Source: Pohlia nutans
Taxonomy: Eukaryota; Streptophyta; Bryopsida; Bryales; Mniaceae
Length of the DNA: 64,000 nucleotides
Direction of reading: 5' to 3'
Assembly (NCBI GenBank): GCA_022496805.1
Contig: CM040104.1
Span: 3,137,650-3,201,649, forward strand
This document shows, piece after piece, positions 9,800 through 19,557 of this stretch (positions are counted from its first letter, which is position 1; each line of letters begins with the position of its first letter). Position numbers and translations under genes: made by a program. The notes under the pieces were generated by a model. The model was not told where the DNA came from. It ran no database searches and was given only the letters and a program-made list of their open reading frames with translations.

Positions 9800-10888
9800 T
9801 TGTGCCATGGGCCAAGGACCGCACGAGTTTGGTCAAGAATGGCCAAAATCCACCTGCAGGACCCCGAAAACGATGGAAAAGCGTTGTTGTGCGGCGCTCG
9901 CATATTTGCCATCACGCTAGACGACGACGCCGTCACGGTTGCTAAGATTGCAAAATCTTACAATCCCATTGCCGCAAGCAAGCAACTCTCCATCAAAATC
10001 AATAGCGAGACATTCAAAGACATCGACGCACATCAACTGCTCAAGTACGTTGTTGAAGATAGCTTTCGCAGGGGATACGAATTCGAGATCACCCAAGCTC
10101 AAAAAACCGCAAGCGACACCTACAGCTGGTTGACAACTACATCACCGGATCAGGTCAGTAAAATCTCCAAATACAAGCTCACCGTCATGGGTGAGATTCT
10201 ACAGCCTGCGGCAGCCAACACGGATAACTTGTCACGAGACGATGTAATTAGACGCAATTGCCTGGTGCTTATAGCGAAGGAATTGAATCTCACCAAGACA
10301 GTAGAGCAAGTGGAAGACAGCCTGCGAGGTTACATGGGACCCAACAACATTGCTTCAATTTACTTCCCACGAGCCACTGGAAGCACTCACTCAGGAATCG
10401 CCAACGTCGAATGTCTCAATGCGGCCGTGTATAAGCAATACCTGCGGAAGACCACTCGCCTACACAACAAGTGGATTGACCTTCAGCCTCACCCCAACAG
10501 TCTCGACGGGAGCGCCAAACCCAGCGAGGAGGTACTCAAACAATTCGGATTTATGGACGTGAAGACGGCACTTGCTGGCACCGTCGCCACGCTTCAGAAT
10601 GCACCCAAACCCTCGAAGCCAACATTGTCGAAGGAGGAGATCAGCACAATCGTCGTGGATGCCGTCTCCAAAGAGAATCAGAAACTGCGAGTTGAGTTTA
10701 AGTCTGACATGAGCACTCTCAAACAGGAACTGATAGTCGAGGCCAAAAGTTATGCAGATAACATCGACGTAGAGCTTAGGTCTGCCATCAACAATTTAGA
10801 GCAAGTCTTAGGCCAAAGCATATTGGTAGTCCAGAAGCTTACGCGCCCAGCCCTGCCTGCCCCAGAGTCTAGTCAGCCGCCAAACTAG
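9800..10888 (+). CDS. Retrotransposon ORF1, C-terminal part with coiled coil
   Basis: 362 codons in the frame of the preceding segment, after one TAG. The first codon used is TTG, so this is not an independent start. GC is clearly higher than in the ORF2 region. The C-terminal about 90 residues (EEISTIVVDAVSKENQKL on) form a predicted coiled coil, as expected for oligomerising LINE ORF1 proteins. No RRM or CCHC motif was found. The same protein occurs at 26319-27407. Confidence 0.6.
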   Translation: MCHGPRTARVWSRMAKIHLQDPENDGKALLCGARIFAITLDDDAVTVAKIAKSYNPIAASKQLSIKINSETFKDIDAHQLLKYVVEDSFRRGYEFEITQAQKTASDTYSWLTTTSPDQVSKISKYKLTVMGEILQPAAANTDNLSRDDVIRRNCLVLIAKELNLTKTVEQVEDSLRGYMGPNNIASIYFPRATGSTHSGIANVECLNAAVYKQYLRKTTRLHNKWIDLQPHPNSLDGSAKPSEEVLKQFGFMDVKTALAGTVATLQNAPKPSKPTLSKEEISTIVVDAVSKENQKLRVEFKSDMSTLKQELIVEAKSYADNIDVELRSAINNLEQVLGQSILVVQKLTRPALPAPESSQPPN

Positions 10889-10993
10889 CTCTGACCTACA
10901 ACCCCATCGACCAAAAAAAGAGTGATTTAGCCACATACCATAGTACATCTTTTCAATTACATATTACTACATTTCTCCATATCTCATCAATAA

Positions 10994-12406
10994 AAAAACT
11001 CCATTGTTTTCACATTAAAAAAAATCGCATATAGTTCTCATGAAAATCTCCAAAAATCCATCAACAATACAAAGAATTTGAAACACCTACTAAAAGCTAC
11101 AAATTATCATAACCAATCACCCTCACATCAAAACACCATATTATGGTACACATATACTCCAACATGCATAGACAGGGAATACCCCGAAATACAAGAAAAA
11201 ATAGAATACACAACCCTACCCAGTAATAGCACACCTAATCAAACATATGCCATAATAATCACAATTACATACCTACGCCCCTACAATTACTTAACAAACG
11301 GCCACAACAAATACATCACATCTAACATCACGTCAAAAAAGCTCCAAAATCTCTATTATTACAAAAATCTAATACAACAAATCTACACAACAAAGAATAC
11401 AATAATCACACACATCACACCAAACAATAAAACTCGTCTAAGTCATCATAAACCATACTCTACACCAAAATCAATCAAGTACAAACATCACCTCAAAAAA
11501 CTAGTAGATAAAAAGACTAAATTACAAGGAATCGCATACAGCTCTCATGTACATCTCCAAAAATCCATCAACAATACAAAAAATTTGAAACACACACTAA
11601 AAGCTACAAATTATCATAACCAAACACCCTCACATCAAAACGCCATAACATGGTATCCATACACTCCACCATGCACAGACATGAAATACCCCGAAATACA
11701 AGAGAAAATAGAGTACACAACCCTACCCAATAATAGCACACCTAATCAAACATATGCCATAATAATCACAATTAAATACCTACGCCTCTACAATTACTTA
11801 AAAAAAGGCAACAACAAATACATCCCATCTAACATCCCGTCAAAAGAGTCCCAAAATCTCCATTATTACAAAAATTTAATACAACAAATCTACACAACAA
11901 AGAATACAATAATCACACACACCACACCAAACAATAAAACCCGCCTAAATCATCATAAACCATACTCTTCACCAACATCAATCAAGTACAAACATCACCT
12001 CAAAAATCTAGTAGATAAAAAGATACCACCAAATCTACTCAACAACACAATCACACACAAATCCATTATACTTCAAGACATGGAAAGACCAACCAAACAA
12101 CCTCCAAACCATACACCACTATTAAACATACTCCCCACAAAGAATACAAAAAGAAATAACCATCAACAATGGACTCGGCCTACCGGCCTCGTCCAAAACA
12201 AACAAATAAAAATAGAAAAAACAATCCAAAAATCCCCTCTAAAAAGAAACTTTTTACATCAAATACTACTATTATGCGGGGACATTGAAACCAACCCCGG
12301 TCCCATGCCCGACTTACTAAAAACACACCCACCCACACATAAAAGAAGATCCAAAACATACTTATACCAAGTACGATTAAATTACAACCAGAATACCAAC
12401 ATTTAG
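10994..12406 (+). CDS. Retrotransposon ORF2 leader with 2A-like ribosome-skipping motif
   Basis: Open frame without an early ATG (open from 10994). It consists of two tandem copies of a 169-codon unit (11023-11529 and 11530-12030; landmarks KATNYHNQ, EYTTLP, NQTYAIIITI, YYKNLIQQIYTTKNTIITH in both), then a basic stretch and LLLCGDIETNPGP at 12266-12304. The last part matches the 2A consensus D(V/I)ExNPGP, which releases the upstream chain between Gly and Pro during translation. Thirty-four more codons precede TAG at 12404. The sense strand is strongly A/C-biased with few G. The translation is identical in copy 2. Confidence 0.65.
   Translation, partial: KNSIVFTLKKIAYSSHENLQKSINNTKNLKHLLKATNYHNQSPSHQNTILWYTYTPTCIDREYPEIQEKIEYTTLPSNSTPNQTYAIIITITYLRPYNYLTNGHNKYITSNITSKKLQNLYYYKNLIQQIYTTKNTIITHITPNNKTRLSHHKPYSTPKSIKYKHHLKKLVDKKTKLQGIAYSSHVHLQKSINNTKNLKHTLKATNYHNQTPSHQNAITWYPYTPPCTDMKYPEIQEKIEYTTLPNNSTPNQTYAIIITIKYLRLYNYLKKGNNKYIPSNIPSKESQNLHYYKNLIQQIYTTKNTIITHTTPNNKTRLNHHKPYSSPTSIKYKHHLKNLVDKKIPPNLLNNTITHKSIILQDMERPTKQPPNHTPLLNILPTKNTKRNNHQQWTRPTGLVQNKQIKIEKTIQKSPLKRNFLHQILLLCGDIETNPGPMPDLLKTHPPTHKRRSKTYLYQVRLNYNQNTNI
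11023..12030 (+). repeat. Tandem duplication, two 507-bp units
   Basis: 'tcgcatatagttctcatg' at about 11025 recurs as 'tcgcatacagctctcatg' at about 11532, and 'gctacaaattatcataacc' recurs 507 bp apart. 507 is a multiple of three, so the open frame is kept. The units differ at many positions, so the duplication is older than the split between the two element copies. Confidence 0.85.
12278..12304 (+). other. 2A-like motif GDIETNPGP
   Basis: Codons GGG GAC ATT GAA ACC AAC CCC GGT CCC. Expected skipping is between the GGT-encoded Gly and the final Pro. The preceding hydrophobic run (ILLLC) is also typical. Copy 2 carries it at 24929-24903 on the minus strand. Confidence 0.85.
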
Positions 12407-12627
12407 CAAAACAATTCTCACCTATCCTAAATATAACACATCCAAATCATGCGGAAACCAGTAACGACTATCCACACTTATCAAATTATATTTATTAAAA
12501 TCAACATCATCCATCACCAAGAATACTATGCGCTCTTATCGTTACAATTAGTCCATCAAAAGAAACATGTGACCAACTCCTAATACAAATTCCAAACCCT
12601 GACTGGACAACTCTACTACTAGAAAAA

Positions 12628-12969
12628 ATGTCCTTACTACAAAACCCACCTGAAAGACACATTTCAACAAAACACCCATACACAGAATTCACAGAAAATA
12701 ACCAATACCTAATAAACCCACCAAATACCATTCACAAAGAAATTTACGATTGTATTCATCAACACAATGATCCTATAACCCTCCAAAACATGACTGATAA
12801 ATTCTCATTTCTCCCTATCAACTTATTAGAAGAAACCTTAAAAATATATGAACCACTACATGAATATAATCACCCCCACCACTTCCAAATATACCCACAA
12901 TACAACCACAAGAAATACAAACAACAAATTATAATACAAGATTTATTACATGGAATGCCTCATCACTAA
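12628..12969 (+). CDS. Retrotransposon ORF2, linker between 2A and endonuclease
   Basis: 113 codons, in a frame different from both the 2A segment and the endonuclease segment; the frame is also open upstream to about 12571. It reads into the endonuclease region (DLLHGMPHH overlaps the ITWNASS frame). Because it overlaps the correct endonuclease frame, a frameshift near 12900 is implied. It is identical in copy 2. No domain recognised. Confidence 0.4.
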   Translation: MSLLQNPPERHISTKHPYTEFTENNQYLINPPNTIHKEIYDCIHQHNDPITLQNMTDKFSFLPINLLEETLKIYEPLHEYNHPHHFQIYPQYNHKKYKQQIIIQDLLHGMPHH

Positions 12970-14540
12970 ATACGGCCCTTCCAAATTTACATGAACTAAT
13001 TACCAACACACTTGATGAACCCGCCATCATCACAATACAAGAAACTAAAATAACCGCTACAAAATCTACCAAATACATGCAACACCTATTTCCAAAATAC
13101 AAATTAATTTTTAACAACACACATGCCCTAACAAGATGCATGCAACAAAGAATACCATACATACCCGCAAGAGGAGGTCTCCTCACACTAATACATCAAA
13201 AATATGCATACCCCGGCAATGTCACTAAAATCCCAACCCCCAGAGAAATATCACCTTATCTACAAATAATAAAAATAGACAACAAACCATTACAAACGTG
13301 GCTAATTATTCACATTTATATGCCGTCACATGCAGAGGACATACAATATATACCAATGATCCAACAAAATATAACACAACAAATCAATGCACATCCAAAT
13401 ACCACACACATACTATGTGGTGATTTTAACAGAGACATACCACTCATCGGACGACAAAACGGAACCGACACAACTCCACCACAAACGGACAACATAGAAT
13501 GGAGAACATTTACAAATAATCTCCAATTAGAATACATCCCAACAAACTGCCCATATTCACAACAAGGGGGACAAAACTATAACCAAACCAGCTTAATAGA
13601 TGGATACTACATTAAAACACCAGATAATTCCTTATACATATCAACTACAGACAATGACCACAACCTCAACTCTGACCACTCACCCGTAACATTATACATA
13701 CCAACAAACACCGTACTAACAAGATCCATACCAATAACAAATAAAACAACGAGATTACTCAATCCCATACCACAAGAAAACATTGAAAAATTCAAAATAG
13801 AATATTTTGAAGAAAATGCGCAGCAAATAAATGAACTCATCACAATACTATCAAATGACCAATTAACAGATGACCAATTAACAGACGACCAATGGCAAAC
13901 ATCTTGTTCAAAACTAGATCACATGATACAAAAAAATTCAGATAAAATTCAAGAAACTTGTAGTGCAGCACTACTCCCGACACTAACAAATCGTACCTCC
14001 CAACAAGGAGGCTTCTTACCAAGAAAACTACAAAGAGCATGGAAAAAACAACTATCTACCTACCATCTAATTAGAAAAACAATTTACATAACAAAAAATA
14101 CACAACATTGGCAAACGCATCCAATAATCGAAGAATTAAAAACCCATACAAATGTAACCATCCCACCACTCCCAACCCAAGAACATGATCAACAAGAATG
14201 GATCCAATCACTAGTAGAAATAGCCAAGACAACAAAAATACAAGCCCAAAAAATCACCACAAAATATACCCAAAGTTGTATAAAAAAGGCAATCCTAAAA
14301 TACAGACAATTATACGACAAAAGCCCAAAGAAAATAAACAAGAAAGTTTTCAAAAATCAAGAGACACCACCATTAGATTGCATATTGGATAGAAACAACA
14401 ACATACTAACCAGTCCAGAAGACATAGCAAACGAAATCCACATACAACAATCAACTAGCAACAGACCTACAGTACCTACATGCTACTATCAACCCGAACA
14501 CTCATCACAATGTACTTGTGGAGTTAGACAATACCCATGA
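12915..14540 (+). CDS. Retrotransposon APE-type endonuclease and linker to RT
   Basis: The frame is open upstream of the first ATG (13077). Endonuclease motifs in order: ITWNASS (Asn at 12954), IQETK (Glu near 13041), LIIHIYMPS, LCGDFNRD (from 13413), IDGYYI and NSDHSPV (from 13671). These are the APE/exonuclease III-like residues that nick target DNA in LINEs. About 280 further residues without a recognised motif follow. The frame is stopped by TGA at 14538 and continues in the same frame into RT, so a single stop separates the two. Confidence 0.75.
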   Translation: MQTTNYNTRFITWNASSLNTALPNLHELITNTLDEPAIITIQETKITATKSTKYMQHLFPKYKLIFNNTHALTRCMQQRIPYIPARGGLLTLIHQKYAYPGNVTKIPTPREISPYLQIIKIDNKPLQTWLIIHIYMPSHAEDIQYIPMIQQNITQQINAHPNTTHILCGDFNRDIPLIGRQNGTDTTPPQTDNIEWRTFTNNLQLEYIPTNCPYSQQGGQNYNQTSLIDGYYIKTPDNSLYISTTDNDHNLNSDHSPVTLYIPTNTVLTRSIPITNKTTRLLNPIPQENIEKFKIEYFEENAQQINELITILSNDQLTDDQLTDDQWQTSCSKLDHMIQKNSDKIQETCSAALLPTLTNRTSQQGGFLPRKLQRAWKKQLSTYHLIRKTIYITKNTQHWQTHPIIEELKTHTNVTIPPLPTQEHDQQEWIQSLVEIAKTTKIQAQKITTKYTQSCIKKAILKYRQLYDKSPKKINKKVFKNQETPPLDCILDRNNNILTSPEDIANEIHIQQSTSNRPTVPTCYYQPEHSSQCTCGVRQYP

Positions 14541-15659
14541 CACGACCTTGATGAATTCGTAATAGAAAAAAGAGGAAACCCACAAATCCCACTACATAAA
14601 CACTTCGACAAAGAAATATACGAAATGTGTCTCAAACATCTATCTAACAACAAAACACCAAGCCCAGACAAAATTCCGAACTCTATACTAAAAAATATGC
14701 CTGAAAGTTTTGACCAATTACTCTTTTTATTTTTTACTCACTGCTACAAACAAAAACCAATCCCAGCCTCATGGAAAATAAGTCTAACCATACTTTTTTA
14801 CAAAAAAGGAAACCCCGCACAACTGCCAAACTACAGACCAATAGCACTTGCAAACACAATATACAAATTCTTCACTAGTACACTAACATACATATTGTCA
14901 GCATACGGTAAAGAATACCAAATCCTACACGATAGTCAAGAAGGATTCAGAGCAGAAAGAAGTACAACAAGACAACTACAACTCCTCATTGCAGCACTAG
15001 AAGATGCAAAATTTACAAATCAAGACATATATCTACTATATATAGACTTCAAAAACGCATTTGGCTCATTAGATCACGCAAGACTCCTAACTATAATGAA
15101 AGACCTTGGATACCCGGCAGATGCAATAATGCTAGTCGGTAACATCTACTCCCACTCAAACACTATATTTACTGGAGAACACTTTGGAAAAACAAAACCA
15201 ATACCGATTCAAAAAGGAACCATACAAGGAGACACACTTAGCCCATATCTCTTTTTAATTTTTCTAGAACCACTCTTGAGGTGGTTACAAAGAGGAGAAA
15301 ATGGATATACATTTGGTACATCAAAAATTAAAATCAGCTCCGCAGCATACGCAGACGATCTAGTAGCTCTATCAAACAATACAAAATCACTACAAATACA
15401 ATTAAACAAAATTGACAAATTCTGTGAATGGGCAGGCATGGACTTGGGAGTCACAAAATGTGCCGTCACCGGTTGCCCAAATAAATCCAAAATGCCGCCA
15501 AACAAATTCAAAACCCACATGACAAACCAAAAAATCAGTTACAGAGACCAACCACTACCAGCACTCAATCAAAACGAACCGTATGTATACTTGGGCATAC
15601 AATTAGTTCCATCACTAAAATGGAAACTCCAAACACATATCACCACTACTAAAAATTAG
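14541..15659 (+). CDS. Retrotransposon reverse transcriptase domain
   Basis: The same frame as the endonuclease, after one TGA; first ATG at 14625. RT motifs: NNKTPSPDKIPNS, NYRPIALANTIYK, YIDFKNAF (catalytic Asp), KGTIQGDTLSPYLF and AYADD (catalytic pair), then LGVTKC and VYLGI. All catalytic residues are present. It ends at TAG (15657) inside an A-rich stretch, and the protein resumes in another frame at once, indicating a one-base-type frameshift. Confidence 0.85.
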   Translation, partial: HDLDEFVIEKRGNPQIPLHKHFDKEIYEMCLKHLSNNKTPSPDKIPNSILKNMPESFDQLLFLFFTHCYKQKPIPASWKISLTILFYKKGNPAQLPNYRPIALANTIYKFFTSTLTYILSAYGKEYQILHDSQEGFRAERSTTRQLQLLIAALEDAKFTNQDIYLLYIDFKNAFGSLDHARLLTIMKDLGYPADAIMLVGNIYSHSNTIFTGEHFGKTKPIPIQKGTIQGDTLSPYLFLIFLEPLLRWLQRGENGYTFGTSKIKISSAAYADDLVALSNNTKSLQIQLNKIDKFCEWAGMDLGVTKCAVTGCPNKSKMPPNKFKTHMTNQKISYRDQPLPALNQNEPYVYLGIQLVPSLKWKLQTHITTTKN

Positions 15660-15712
15660 ACCAATGTAAACAACTATCAAAATGTCCTGCCACTATTAAA
15701 CAAAGAATTAGT

Positions 15713-16540
15713 ATGGTGGATACAGTAATCAGAGCAGGCATAGCCTACAGCTTCTTTGCAGTCCCATATTCACTACCAACTATTAAAAAACTTGATAAGA
15801 AAATTATTGCAATCCAAAAAACAATATGCGGACTACCTAAAAGCACTGCAAACATAATAACACAACTACACCATGATTTATTTGGACTAGAAGCCTTCTC
15901 TCTAAAAAATGCCTACCTTAGATGCATTGGTGAACAACTTCGCAATGCACTTAACGACAAAGGGAGACTAGGAATAATATATAAAGGACTAATACAACAC
16001 ATACTTGTTAAAACCGGTGGTGCCGAAGACATTCCACGAATTAAACGCCAAGATTGCATTACATCACCTACAACACGTACATTATTCCTTCTGAAAACAA
16101 CAGGTGGTATACACCTCAAAAGCACAAAAGAAAACTTCCAACTCCACATGACCGAACTAGAAAAAGAATGGCGTTCTACAGTCATAAACGAACTTCCACA
16201 CTTAGATCCAAAACTCTCCATAAAATTATTATATAAATTAATGGCACACAAAATTTACAATATAGAACAAATCACCCTTCCCAACGGAACAAAACTAATG
16301 TCACCAGAAGAATTTAAAATATACTATCAAAATCCTACTAAACTAGACAAAAGTGCACTAAACTTAGCAGCACAACTCTTCTGTGAACCAACATGCAATG
16401 AAGATTGCCCAAACACATGCCGAATACATTACCCACCACGCACACTCAAAGATAAATATAAAATATATAACCCCCACAAAATTCCCAGAACACCAATAAA
16501 CCCCGTACAAATCCCTCAACATTTTTCACATTGGACGTGA
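15713..16540 (+). CDS. Retrotransposon RT C-terminal (thumb/linker) segment
   Basis: 275 codons; the frame is open upstream to about 15655 and continues the RT protein after the frameshift. It contains RAGIAYSFFAVPYS and a Cys cluster C-x3-C-x3-C-x3-C (CEPTCNEDCPNTC). RNase H, which normally follows, is missing here and is found inverted at 6796-8529. TGA at 16538 ends it six bases before an unrelated MITE. Confidence 0.6.
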   Translation: MVDTVIRAGIAYSFFAVPYSLPTIKKLDKKIIAIQKTICGLPKSTANIITQLHHDLFGLEAFSLKNAYLRCIGEQLRNALNDKGRLGIIYKGLIQHILVKTGGAEDIPRIKRQDCITSPTTRTLFLLKTTGGIHLKSTKENFQLHMTELEKEWRSTVINELPHLDPKLSIKLLYKLMAHKIYNIEQITLPNGTKLMSPEEFKIYYQNPTKLDKSALNLAAQLFCEPTCNEDCPNTCRIHYPPRTLKDKYKIYNPHKIPRTPINPVQIPQHFSHWT

Positions 16541-16545
16541 CCCAA

Positions 16546-16903
16546 GGGTGTTTTCACAGTAGGGCGGCCAAAATATATAGTTACAGGATGGGTTTGTTGT
16601 TTTACTCATTCCGTAAATTCTGGTGGTCATTAAAATGTAAATAAAAAAATTTCTCAGAATATGAATTATAGGAATATGGAAAACTTTTGATAGAAATTAT
16701 TTGGGAACAATTATTCATAGCATTTGGATCCAAATGTGTAAAAAAAGGTGCGTCGTTACGCCTTAGATGAGTAAAGAGGTTTTAAAAGATTTCAAAATAT
16801 TCCATATTTAATATATTTAAACATTTTTGTAATTAATGGATATAAATGATGATGCAATAATGACGCAGTAATGGCAAATGGTCTCCCTATCGTGAAAACA
16901 CCC
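16546..16903. mobile_element. Non-autonomous DNA element, GGGTGTTTTCAC termini, 4-bp TSD
   Basis: Inverted termini GGGTGTTTTCACAGTAGGG (left) and the complement of CCCTATCGTGAAAACACCC (right), flanked by CCAA on both sides (16542-16545, 16904-16907). No coding capacity. Same family as 18520-18879 and 56007-56734. Confidence 0.8.
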
Positions 16904-18519
16904 CCAAGCGAATCGTAGGCGGAAATTACTTTTCAGCACTCCAATTGCCGAACCAAAAAGAAAGGTATGATAGTACATTCATCTATACACTAGCGATACC
17001 ATTTCAAGGTTTAGAAGTATTTGAGAAATTTCATCCACTTAAAGTTGGAGAAATTCTTGCCAAAATTTCCCTCCAAAAAAAACTTGTATTGCTTACTAGC
17101 AATAGATTGCCCAAAAACAAATCGTTCGTAGCACGTTCATGCTTCCGTCAAGATTTTCATTTAGTAGAGTTCTACACATTGTTGTGAACAAAAACATCCA
17201 TAAGGTAGATATACCCATTACCATCCGTATAACAATTCTGTCCTAATGCACCAAAGGTGTACATTTGTATTCTAAAATGTACACCAATTGTGCATAACGC
17301 TAGATTGAATTGGGTACTTCGTGGTAATGGATATGCCTACTTTTGTTAGTAGAGACTACCATAAATTGAAACATCAATGTCGAATCTTTAATTATTTTTT
17401 TAAAACAAGATTGGTAAATGGAACATTTGTGAATATTTGTCAAAATCCTCTTTTTTACCATTCAAGAACAATTCAAAAACATAAAGCCTTGCCAATTTTG
17501 GCATTTGTATTTTATAAATATTTTTTGGCATACCTATTCTCTAGATACGATACTACCTATATAGTTTTTTGTTCATGGATGATCAACAAGGTTTAATAAT
17601 AATCTCATTTGGATTCCGAACCTTAGGAAATTTTTAGAGTTTGGATATTCAAAAGGATCCTAACGATCTATTGTCTACTTATAATCTTACAGAAATAAAG
17701 AGTTCCAAATTATAAGTGATTTAAAAGATCAAACTTACAAACTAGGGAATACATCATTACGCCTTTACAAGATAGGGTGCTTTCATGGTAGGGTATGGTA
17801 CTATGGTCATTGGTCTTGAAATTCAATGACCACACCGTACCATGAATGTGGTAAAAAGTGAGTTTTCAAAAGTCATTAATTCGACATAGATCTCTAATTA
17901 GACCTTACTTCTTATATATAACTAAGACATTTTTGAAAAGAAATTTTCAAACCAAGTTCATTTTTGAAGTTTTAAAATCAATTACAATATCATATTATCA
18001 TAGTAGAAAAGCCATACCATCCTTTCAAAAGGATGCATAAAAAGTTGAACACCATGGTAAGCAAGGAGGACCTAGAGGGTGATGTCCCGGGCCTTGCAAT
18101 AGATAAGGTGGTGAAACTAAGAGGTGTCCCAAACGAAACACGCAATAGCATTTTGTATGAGGGTCAGATGAGGGCGTGCTATATATGCATACAAGGTAAG
18201 AAACTTTGTCACAACATGCACAAATGAGTTTAATGAACTATGCTCAAAGAACACCCTTTCTAGTAGTGTAGTAAGGTTTTAAGATATGAAAAGTCAAAAT
18301 GTTCATACGATGGTAATTATATATGTTTTACTATTCACTGAAAGAAATTTAACTAATGTGAAATTAAAGTGAGTCACCTTCTTTTTGAAGGTATAAGGTA
18401 TTTGGATCTTTTAAATACTCTAAGAGCTAAAGTATGAAGGCCAAACTTCCAAACTATGAGACCCATGTGTCACAATGAAGAAGAAAGCAATGTCAAACTC
18501 TCAATGTGAAAAGATTGTG
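16904..18519. other. AT-rich intergenic DNA, one small MITE, otherwise unassigned
   Basis: 17203-17342 is a palindromic MITE. 17775-17851 is a 75-bp imperfect palindrome whose left end (GGGTGCTTTCATGGTAGGGT) resembles the 4-bp-TSD family termini. Short ORFs at 16945-17187 and 18033-18227 have no recognisable motif and I do not call them genes. Confidence 0.5.
17203..17342. mobile_element. Small palindromic MITE, AGGTAGA termini
   Basis: Left AGGTAGATATACCCATTACC pairs with right GGTAATGGATATGCCTACTT; TA precedes the left end. The centre is also partly palindromic. Related termini occur at 39656-39873 and 62738-62878. Confidence 0.65.
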
Positions 18520-18879
18520 GGGTACATTCACAGTATAACGAGCCAGTAACCAGTGATTAATTTAACGGATTATTAAGCAATAATCTTATCATTTGAATTG
18601 ATAATGCAATATAAATTAGTAACTACATATATTATATATCATTCTACAATATACTAAAGTTTGACGATGTTTGAGAAGTTATTGGTACTCCAAAACGACT
18701 AAATTATGGTTGTAACCAGTGGTTAATAACGACTAAAATGTGCTAAAATGTTCATAATATGTCGCAGAATGTCCTTAACTTTTTTAATATCTACATAAAT
18801 TGAAGATATAATTTTCTAAGCACTCATCAAGAGTCGTTAAATTTGGGTGGGGTTGGCTCGTTATATTGTGAATGCACCC
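18520..18879. mobile_element. Non-autonomous DNA element, GGGTRCATTCAC termini, 4-bp TSD
   Basis: Left GGGTACATTCACAGTATAAC and right complement GGGTGCATTCACAATATAAC match over about 25 bp. TGTG flanks both ends (18516-18519, 18880-18883). It has the size and terminal pattern of 16546-16903 but a different internal sequence. Confidence 0.8.
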
Positions 18880-19199
18880 TGTGTCTTCTTTTTTGAGGGT
18901 AGAAGGTATTTAAATTCTTAAGTCTAGAATGTATAGGAAAAAAGAATTATAAATAAAATTCATTTAAAAAAAATTCAATGTGTTTGATAATTTGTTTTTG
19001 TCATCATTATAGAAGAAAGTTTTATTTTATTTTATATAATGGCACTTCATACGATGTATTGAAATTTGAAGTAGGAGGAATTAGTTTCATTCTATTAGAC
19101 CAAAAAAATTAGACATAGAATGGTGTTCAATAATAAAATGATATTTCAACATCTAAATATAATGTAGAATAGGGTGGTTACTTTTTAAAATTTACACCC

Positions 19200-19212
19200 A
19201 AAAAATAATAAT

Positions 19213-19260
<48 letters not shown>
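19200..19260. repeat. (AAT)n/(AT)n microsatellite
   Basis: AAT units followed by about 20 AT dinucleotides. Confidence 0.95.
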
Positions 19261-19264
<4 letters not shown>

Positions 19265-19557
19265 CTTAATTTACCACTATGCATTGTTGATAGTTGTGTG
19301 TAGCATTGTAAATTCATAGGAATATATTTGATAATAATAATATTTTATTAATAGTCATGATAAACTTCATATTGTAGCTTGTTTAGGCATGCCGGTATTC
19401 TCAAGATATTCAAATACATTCACAAAATATTCTTATTAAATCGTAGTTTGTGAAAACTTAATAGAAAAAGAAGAATCAAATAACCTTTAGTGCCCAAAAG
19501 GTGCGTTCAATGATTCAAACATGCCTTGGAAGGACGTCAATGAATATAAAAAGCATA

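Larger units (their letters stand above)
6768..16540. mobile_element. Non-LTR retrotransposon, two head-to-head segments (rearranged insertion)
   Basis: Two pieces meet at 8530-8533. Plus strand 8533-16540: 5' end, ORF1, 2A-like motif, APE endonuclease, reverse transcriptase. Minus strand 8529-6796: RNase H, zinc finger, PD-(D/E)XK-like domain, then a poly-G tract. The two sets of domains do not overlap and together make one element. Read on the minus strand this is an inverted 5' part followed by a sense 3' part, the product expected from twin priming. The 5' end (GCACCGGTGG) is the same as that of the second copy at 28674. Target duplications were not identified; a separate MITE begins six bases after the right end. 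Confidence 0.75.

Noticed and set aside
12507..16251. Minus-strand ORFs across the plus-strand retroelement
   Set aside because: Antisense shadows of the endonuclease and RT frames; the same occurs in copy 2.
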